Source of the DNA: Bacillota bacterium
GTDB taxonomy: Bacteria > Bacillota > Clostridia > Acetivibrionales > DSM-1351
Assembly: GCA_023397905.1 (NCBI GenBank)
Contig: JAEWSZ010000047.1
Location: 1 to 19,792 of the forward strand
Length of the DNA stretch: 19,792 nucleotides
Reading direction: 5' to 3'
The position numbers were made by a program, and so were the translations under genes. Each line of letters begins with the position of its first letter. Position 1 is the stretch's first letter. Below are positions 15,078 to 19,792 of the stretch, piece by piece. The notes under the pieces were generated by a model. That model searched no databases and had not been told where the DNA came from. It saw only the letters and a program-made list of their open reading frames with translations.

Positions 15078-16607
15078 GTGAACAGTGAAGTGTATATCAA
15101 AATTGAGAATTTAACAAAAACCTTTGGGCCGGTTGTGGCAAACAACAATGTCTGTCTTGAGGTCAGCAAGGGTGAGATACATGCCCTGCTGGGCGAAAAC
15201 GGTTCGGGTAAGAGTACCCTGATGAACATGCTGTCAGGAATATACACTCCCGACAGCGGAAATATATTTATAAAAGGAAAGCAGGTTTCCTTCAGAACAC
15301 CCAAGGATTCCATGAACATGGGGATCGGAATGATACACCAGCACTTTAAGCTGGTGGAGGTGATGACTGCCAAGGAGAACATAATAGCAGGGCAAAAGGG
15401 AAGCCTGTTTGTGGGAAATGCAAAGCTTTCGGAAAAAATACGCGGTATATCGGAAAAATATGGTCTGGCAGTGGACCCCGACAAAAAAATATACAATATG
15501 TCCGTGGGAGAAAAACAGACGGTTGAAATTCTCAAGGTGATTTACAGAGGCGCGGAAATACTTATACTGGACGAGCCCACTGCTGTGCTGACCCCCCAGG
15601 AGACGGAAGGGCTTTTTAATATCCTGAGAAAAATGAAGCAGTCGGGCAGTTCTGTGATCATAATCACCCATAAACTGAATGAGGTAATGGAAATAGCGGA
15701 TAAAATCACTGTTCTGAGAAAAGGCGAGACCGTGGGTACGGTAAATAAAACTGAAACCAACGCAGCGGAGCTGACAAACCTCATGGTGGGACGGGCCGTA
15801 GACCTGTCTATCAACAGAGTTAAAAGCGCAAGTAAAAACACACTTCTGAATATAGAAAATCTGACAGTACTTGACGAAGAAAAAGTCAAAGCGCTGGATA
15901 ATATAAGCTTCAAGCTGTCCACCGGAGAAATCCTCGGTGTGGCAGGCGTGGCAGGAAGCGGGCAAAAAGAGCTGTGCGAGGCAATTGCAGGTCTCTATCC
16001 CGTGGCTTCCGGCAAAATCGAATACAACAATGAAAACATCGTGGGCAAAAATCCCCGTGACATAATCAAGATGGGCATAAGCATGAGCTTCATCCCCGAG
16101 GACAGGCTTGGAATGGGACTGGTAGCTTCCATGGGAATGGTGGACAACATGATCCTGAAGGAATACCAGAACCAGAAGGGCGTAATCATCGATAAAAAGC
16201 CTGCCAAAAAGCTGTCCCGGGAATTGATTGAAAAACTTGAAATAAATACTCCTGGGATTTACCATCCCGTAAGGCAGCTGTCCGGGGGAAATATACAGAA
16301 GGTGCTGCTGGGGCGGGAAATCGAGTCAAATCCCCATCTGCTCATAACCGCATATCCTGTGAGAGGGCTGGATATAAACGCTTCGTATACGATTTATGAT
16401 CTTCTCAACGAGCAGAAGGAAAAGGGCGTGGGGATACTGTATATCGGCGAAGACCTGGATGTACTGATAGAGCTTTGCGACAGGATAATGGTAGTATGCA
16501 ACGGAAAAATAACCGGAATAGTTGACGCCGCAAAAGTAAACAAGGAGCAGTTGGGTATGATGATGGCCGGAGAGGATATGAATAAAGTCATGGGGGTGGG
16601 AGCATAA
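15078..16607 (+). CDS. ABC transporter ATPase with two nucleotide-binding domains (nucleoside/PnrA type)
   Basis: A 509-residue fused ATPase that powers the two permeases downstream. The first domain is complete: Walker A GENGSGKST (39-47), Q-loop MIHQHF, signature MSVGEKQ and Walker B LILDEPTAVL. The second is degenerate: its Walker A region reads GVAGSGQKE, lacking the Lys-Ser/Thr. Its signature LSGGN is kept, and Walker B reads LLITAYPVRGLD, with Tyr where many relatives have Gln and most ATPases Glu. This layout is usual for the RbsA/YufO type. GTG 15078 is the start, with GAGG seven bases before. The stop overlaps the next start (TAATG). Confidence 0.94.
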   Translation: MNSEVYIKIENLTKTFGPVVANNNVCLEVSKGEIHALLGENGSGKSTLMNMLSGIYTPDSGNIFIKGKQVSFRTPKDSMNMGIGMIHQHFKLVEVMTAKENIIAGQKGSLFVGNAKLSEKIRGISEKYGLAVDPDKKIYNMSVGEKQTVEILKVIYRGAEILILDEPTAVLTPQETEGLFNILRKMKQSGSSVIIITHKLNEVMEIADKITVLRKGETVGTVNKTETNAAELTNLMVGRAVDLSINRVKSASKNTLLNIENLTVLDEEKVKALDNISFKLSTGEILGVAGVAGSGQKELCEAIAGLYPVASGKIEYNNENIVGKNPRDIIKMGISMSFIPEDRLGMGLVASMGMVDNMILKEYQNQKGVIIDKKPAKKLSRELIEKLEINTPGIYHPVRQLSGGNIQKVLLGREIESNPHLLITAYPVRGLDINASYTIYDLLNEQKEKGVGILYIGEDLDVLIELCDRIMVVCNGKITGIVDAAKVNKEQLGMMMAGEDMNKVMGVGA

Positions 16608-17689
16608 TGTTCAGAATTGTAAAAAGGACTGACCTGACAAAAAGGCAGTCAATTGTGTTCAGATTGATTGCAATACTGGGGGCGCTGCTTACCACGGGAA
16701 TATTCATACTGTTTCTCGGCTTCAACCCATTGAAGGTTTATTTGTCAATGCTGGACGGCTCTTTCGGGTCCATGTACAGGTTCAAGGAGTCAATAATACA
16801 GGCGATCCCGCTTATAGTGGCCTCTCTTGGCATATCTATAGCTTTCAGGATGAAGTTCTGGAATATAGGCGCCGAGGGCCAGATAATCATGGGGGCTTTT
16901 GCCTCCAGCTATTTTGCACTGTACCATCAGAATCTGCCCATATATATTCTGCTGCCGCTCATGTTTGCGGCGGCAGTGGTGGCCGGCGGAATATGGGCAT
17001 TGATCCCGGCCTTTTTCAAAGCCCAGTTCGGCACAAATGAAACCTTGTTCACGCTTATGCTGAATTATATAGCGCAAAAGATAATAGTTTATGTGCAGTA
17101 CGGCCCCTGGAAGGACCCGGGAGCACTGGGCGCGGGAAAGATCGCATTGTTTCCCGACAATGCGGCTCTGCCGGAGGTATTTGGCATACACATAGGCTGG
17201 ATCATTACAATAGTCCTTGTTATTCTGGTATATATATTTATTAATAAGACAAAGCGCGGTTACGAAATACAGGTAATAGGTGAAAGCGAAAATACAGCCA
17301 GGTATGCGGGAATGAATGTCAAAAAGATAATACTTTCCTCTCTGATTCTGAGCGGCGCCCTTTGCGGCCTGGTGGGAATGTTCCAGGTGTCAGGGGTGAA
17401 CCACACCCTGAGCTATCAGGTGGCAAACGGAGTGGGCTTTACCGCAATTATCACAACCTGGCTTGCAGGCCTAAGCGCTCCGGTGATCGTGCTTGTATGC
17501 TTCCTGTTTGCAGTTTTGCAGCAGGGCGGGACGTTTATACAGACGGCTTTTGAAATCCATTCGTCGGTTGCCCAGCTGATCCAGGGAATGATACTGTTCT
17601 TTGTGCTTGGAAGCGAGTTCTTTATTCAATACAAACTGGTTCCGAAACACAAATCCGATTCATTGACGAAAAAGGAGGCCTCGGCGTGA
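16607..17689 (+). CDS. ABC transporter permease, first subunit (BPD_transp_2 family)
   Basis: A 360-residue permease with about nine to ten helices. Family segments include FRMKFWNIGAEGQIIMGAFA (80-99), the coupling region VIGESENTARYAGMNVKKI near 225-243, and a Gly-rich helix LSGALCGLVGMFQVSG. It corresponds to the YufP/NupP type that pairs with a PnrA-like lipoprotein, so nucleoside import is expected. Its ATG overlaps the ATPase stop by one base, which implies coupled translation. A purine-rich GGGGTGGGAG stretch serves as ribosome binding site. The stop codon is embedded in segment 1 of the RNA structure at 17684-17778. Confidence 0.92.
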   Translation: MFRIVKRTDLTKRQSIVFRLIAILGALLTTGIFILFLGFNPLKVYLSMLDGSFGSMYRFKESIIQAIPLIVASLGISIAFRMKFWNIGAEGQIIMGAFASSYFALYHQNLPIYILLPLMFAAAVVAGGIWALIPAFFKAQFGTNETLFTLMLNYIAQKIIVYVQYGPWKDPGALGAGKIALFPDNAALPEVFGIHIGWIITIVLVILVYIFINKTKRGYEIQVIGESENTARYAGMNVKKIILSSLILSGALCGLVGMFQVSGVNHTLSYQVANGVGFTAIITTWLAGLSAPVIVLVCFLFAVLQQGGTFIQTAFEIHSSVAQLIQGMILFFVLGSEFFIQYKLVPKHKSDSLTKKEASA

Positions 17690-17778
17690 ATGGAAATTTA
17701 TTGCATTCAGCTTATCTTTCACGCTTTATAAAAGCCACAAATGTCTTTTTATTACTAAACACAAGCGTGCGGGCACGC
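17684..17778 (+). promoter_or_regulatory. Four-segment, mutually exclusive hairpins between the two permease genes
   Basis: Segment 1, GCGTGAA (17684-17690, containing the upstream stop), pairs with segment 2, TTCACGC (17718-17724). Segment 3, GCGTGC (17765-17770), pairs with segment 4, GCACGC (17773-17778). Segment 2 can instead pair with segment 3 through CACGCTT (17720-17726) and AAGCGTG (17763-17769), seven perfect pairs. Hairpin 3:4 ends four bases before the GGAGG of the next gene. Function is inferred. Confidence 0.5.
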
Positions 17779-17792
17779 ATATGGAGGTTTGG

Positions 17793-18734
17793 ATGAGTTT
17801 TATAAATATTTTGACTTTTATTCTTACAGGTGCGGTAACCGCCGGGACCCCAATACTTTATGCCACCCTGGGTGAAATAATCACTGAAAAAGCGGGCCAG
17901 CTGAACCTGGGCGTGGAGGGTATGATGCTGATTGGAGCCGTTATGGGCTTCAACGCGGCGCTTTCAACTGGCAATCCCGCTCTTGGCATACTCACGGGTA
18001 TGATTGCCGGAGCCGGAGGCGCTTTGATTTTTGCATTCCTGACCATTACGCTCAGGGCCAACCATATAGTATCAGGTCTTTCTCTCACCATATTCGGGAC
18101 AGGCTTTTCCAGCTTTGTAGGGCAGAAGATGGTGGGACAGGGGCTGGCGGATTCGGTCAGAAACAGCTTTGCCCCTATAAAGCTCCCTTTGCTGGGAGAC
18201 ATACCAGTACTGGGGCCTGCGCTTTTTAATCAGAACATACTTGTCTACGGGGGATATGTGACCGCCGTCATACTTGCGGTTTATATGTACAAAACCAGAG
18301 CCGGACTGAACCTTCGAATGGTGGGCGAGAATCCCGGCGCAGCTGATACGGCGGGAATAAATGTTTCACTGTACAAATACGTTCACATCCTTCTGGGCGG
18401 TATGCTTTGCGGAGTGGGCGGGGCCTATATGTCCATGATAACCGTTCCCTCCTGGATGGACGGGGTGACCGGAGGCAGAGGCTGGATCGCTGTGGCTCTC
18501 GTAATATTTGTTACCTGGAATCCGTACAAGGCAATGCTGGGAGCATATTTTTTCGGAGCGCTGAGCATTCTGGGGCTGTATCTGCAAAGCTATGTCACCA
18601 TACCTCAGAGCATTTTCGATATGCTGCCTTATATAGCCACAATTGTGGTCCTGATAATGATATCCTTAAAGAAGAGCAGGGAGAACAATCCGCCGAAGGC
18701 GCTGGGAGAACCGTACTTCAGAGAGGAACGCTAA
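17793..18734 (+). CDS. ABC transporter permease, second subunit (BPD_transp_2 family)
   Basis: A 313-residue permease with about eight to nine helices, the partner of the preceding permease (YufQ/NupQ type). Family segments are PILYATLGEIITEKAGQLNL then GVEGMMLIGA near the N-terminus, a Gly/Ala-rich helix pair, and the coupling loop MVGENPGAADTAGINV near 173-188. GGILCG-like glycines follow (LGGMLCGVGGAYMSM). An upstream in-frame ATG (17781) overlaps the ribosome binding site. GGAGG at 17783-17787 serves ATG 17793, which is preferred. A structured 103-base gap separates it from the first permease, unlike the tight overlap upstream. Confidence 0.92.
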   Translation: MSFINILTFILTGAVTAGTPILYATLGEIITEKAGQLNLGVEGMMLIGAVMGFNAALSTGNPALGILTGMIAGAGGALIFAFLTITLRANHIVSGLSLTIFGTGFSSFVGQKMVGQGLADSVRNSFAPIKLPLLGDIPVLGPALFNQNILVYGGYVTAVILAVYMYKTRAGLNLRMVGENPGAADTAGINVSLYKYVHILLGGMLCGVGGAYMSMITVPSWMDGVTGGRGWIAVALVIFVTWNPYKAMLGAYFFGALSILGLYLQSYVTIPQSIFDMLPYIATIVVLIMISLKKSRENNPPKALGEPYFREER

Positions 18735-18740
18735 AAGTGT

Positions 18741-18793
18741 GCCATACAGGGGCCCACCGGAAATATTCCGGCGGACTTCCGCCGTGATATGGC
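18741..18793 (+). other. Structured RNA element after the last permease
   Basis: GCCATA (18741-18746) pairs with TATGGC (18788-18793) and encloses two hairpins: CCGGAA-ATA-TTCCGG (18757-18771) and CGG-ACTT-CCG (18772-18781). An alternative stem, GCCGT (18781-18785) with ACGGC (18800-18804), competes with the outer one. There is no T run. It may be an mRNA-stabilising 3' element of the transporter or a leader of the small gene that follows. Confidence 0.4.
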
Positions 18794-18838
18794 CTGTAAA
18801 CGGCATTTCACCATTTATACGTATATGGGAGGAAGCAT

Positions 18839-19009
18839 ATGAATAAAATAATACGATTGGGAAGTGTATTTTTTACCGTGGTATTGGTTTTATATGCGGT
18901 GCTGAAATATTCCTCGGGAAACGGAAAATCAGCCGTATATTATATAATAGCCGCGGCAGGGTTTTTACTCATTGCCATTTCGTACTGGAAGAGAGAAGAT
19001 AAAAAATAG
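18839..19009 (+). CDS. Small membrane protein, 56 residues, unknown function
   Basis: ATG 18839 is preceded by GGGAGG six bases upstream, a strong ribosome binding site. The 56-residue product has two hydrophobic helices, about residues 7-23 (GSVFFTVVLVLYAVL) and 33-50 (VYYIIAAAGFLLIAISYW). A short polar turn (KYSSGNGKS) links them, and a charged tail (KREDKK) ends the protein. The positive residues at both ends suggest both termini lie inside. I do not recognise the family. It closes the nucleoside transporter cluster, so an accessory role is possible but only by position. Codon use looks like its neighbours. Confidence 0.7.
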   Translation: MNKIIRLGSVFFTVVLVLYAVLKYSSGNGKSAVYYIIAAAGFLLIAISYWKREDKK

Positions 19010-19011
19010 CC

Positions 19012-19041
19012 TTGTTAACTACGGCTTATTAATGATAAAAT
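19012..19041 (+). promoter_or_regulatory. Promoter of trpS
   Basis: TTGTTA (19012-19017) and TAAAAT (19036-19041) are 18 bases apart, with TG one base before the -10. Transcription should start near 19048, right at the base of the hairpin 19051-19088. Confidence 0.65.
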
Positions 19042-19050
19042 CATTTGTAT

Positions 19051-19088
19051 GGTATTTCGCCTTTGGTTTAAATGTACCGCGAAATGCC
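19051..19088 (+). promoter_or_regulatory. 5'-end stem-loop of the trpS transcript
   Basis: GGTATTTCGC (19051-19060) pairs with GCGAAATGCC (19079-19088), with one U-G pair. Within it GGT (19065-19067) pairs with ACC (19076-19078). It would cap the transcript's 5' end and may protect it from decay. It contains TACCGCG, recalling part of a T-box, but the rest of a T-box leader is absent. Confidence 0.55.
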
Positions 19089-19126
19089 AGCTGTGTTAAA
19101 TTTTATTCGGTTAAGGATGTGTTTTA

Positions 19127-19792
19127 ATGGAACAGATGGAACAAAAGAAGAGGATATTCAGCGGTGTTCAGCCCTCCGGAAACCTGACCATAGGCAATTA
19201 CCTGGGGGCCATCAAGAACTGGATTCCCATGCAGGATGAGTTTGAATGCCTGTACTGCGTGGTGGACCTCCATACTCTGACAGTGCGGCAGAAGGCTTCC
19301 GACCTGAGACAGCGGAGCCTGAATCTTCTGGCTCTTTACATGGCCTGCGGCCTGGATCCTCAAAAAAGCATATTGTACCTGCAATCGCATGTCAGTGCCC
19401 ATGCGGAGCTGGCATGGATATTAAACTGTTATACGTACATGGGCGAACTCAACAGAATGACCCAGTTTAAGGATAAATCGGTAAAGCACGGAGACAATAT
19501 AAATGCGGGGCTGTTTACCTACCCCGTGCTGATGGCGGCGGATATACTTTTATATCAGGCCGAGCTGGTGCCCATAGGGCAGGACCAGAAGCAGCATCTG
19601 GAAATAACCAGGGATATAGCCGAAAGGTTCAATAATATTTACGGAGATACCTTTACCATTCCCGAAGCATATATTCCCAAAATCGGCGCCAAAATCATGA
19701 GCCTTCAGGAGCCTGAAAAGAAAATGTCCAAATCCGATGAAAATGAAAACGCTTATGTATTCATACTGGATTCCCAGGACACCATAATACGC
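19127..19792 (+). CDS. trpS: Tryptophanyl-tRNA synthetase, N-terminal part (runs off the window)
   Basis: The first 222 residues of the class Ic synthetase that charges tRNA-Trp. The sequence opens with IFSGVQPSGNLTIGNYLGAI, where TIGN is the HIGH-type motif. Further family blocks are VDLHTLTV, TYPVLMAADILLY and GQDQKQHLEITRDIA. The catalytic loop KKMSKS lies near residues 203-208. AAGGAT eight bases before ATG 19127 supports the start; a second in-frame ATG is nine bases later. The last codon is complete at the window edge, and roughly the final third of the protein is missing. Confidence 0.95.
   Translation, partial: MEQMEQKKRIFSGVQPSGNLTIGNYLGAIKNWIPMQDEFECLYCVVDLHTLTVRQKASDLRQRSLNLLALYMACGLDPQKSILYLQSHVSAHAELAWILNCYTYMGELNRMTQFKDKSVKHGDNINAGLFTYPVLMAADILLYQAELVPIGQDQKQHLEITRDIAERFNNIYGDTFTIPEAYIPKIGAKIMSLQEPEKKMSKSDENENAYVFILDSQDTIIR

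Noticed and set aside
15234..16265. Long open frame (343 codons) on the minus strand inside the ABC ATPase gene
   Set aside because: It lies entirely opposite a well-conserved ATPase, has no ribosome binding site, and its His/Tyr/Phe-rich composition is that of a mirror frame.
17690..17731. Thirteen-codon ORF right after the first permease stop
   Set aside because: The nearest GGAGG is about 14 bases away and belongs to the end of the permease; the stretch is better explained by the hairpin segments.
19051..19088. T-box leader before trpS (TACCGCG fragment)
   Set aside because: Only part of the core motif is present, the gap is 117 bases, and no specifier stem or following terminator is seen.

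Overview
The window looks like chromosome of a mid-GC Gram-positive anaerobe of the class Clostridia. Strong AGGAGG-type ribosome binding sites, extended -10 promoters, a guanine riboswitch, an ECF-type QueT protein, a TagO/WecA-like transferase, a PnrA/BMP-type nucleoside ABC transporter and a COG2509-type flavoprotein together suggest this. The genus cannot be set from the sequence alone. Nearly everything reads as conserved housekeeping or transport. There is no phage, transposase, CRISPR array, tRNA or rRNA.

Layout. Bases 1-199 hold the 3' end of a DUF4097-like surface protein. Two minus-strand genes follow: a GT39-like membrane glycosyltransferase (228-1712) and an unrecognised acidic-linker protein (1851-2477). 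Diverging from them is a plus-strand run: a divergent type IIA topoisomerase pair (B subunit 2775-4757, A subunit 4811-6997), a cyclophilin (7060-7581) and the branched-chain amino acid exporter pair azlC/azlD (7667-8718). A strong hairpin terminator (8740-8785) separates azlD from a convergent flavoprotein (8853-10238, minus).

The 603-base gap 10239-10841 is the most unusual non-coding region. It holds a roughly 190-nt imperfect inverted repeat (10294-10483) whose unpaired differences are all G-U on one strand, a 10-bp palindrome and a minus-strand promoter. A TagO/WecA-like phosphoglycosyl transferase (10842-11816) and queT (12160-12660, with a structured leader) follow.

The last third is a purine salvage module. 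A guanine-type riboswitch with an intrinsic terminator precedes xpt (13000-13572). A PnrA-like lipoprotein (13660-14829), a double-domain ABC ATPase (15078-16607) and two permeases (16607-17689, 17793-18734) follow. This arrangement suggests import of nucleosides together with nucleobase salvage. The gaps between these genes carry long perfect stems and mutually exclusive hairpins that could set subunit ratios. A 56-residue membrane protein (18839-19009) ends the module. trpS (from 19127) begins behind its own promoter and runs off the window.

No clearly new multi-gene system was seen. The best candidates for undescribed biology are the long hairpin at 10294-10483, the four-segment RNA switch at 17684-17778, and the divergent topoisomerase.
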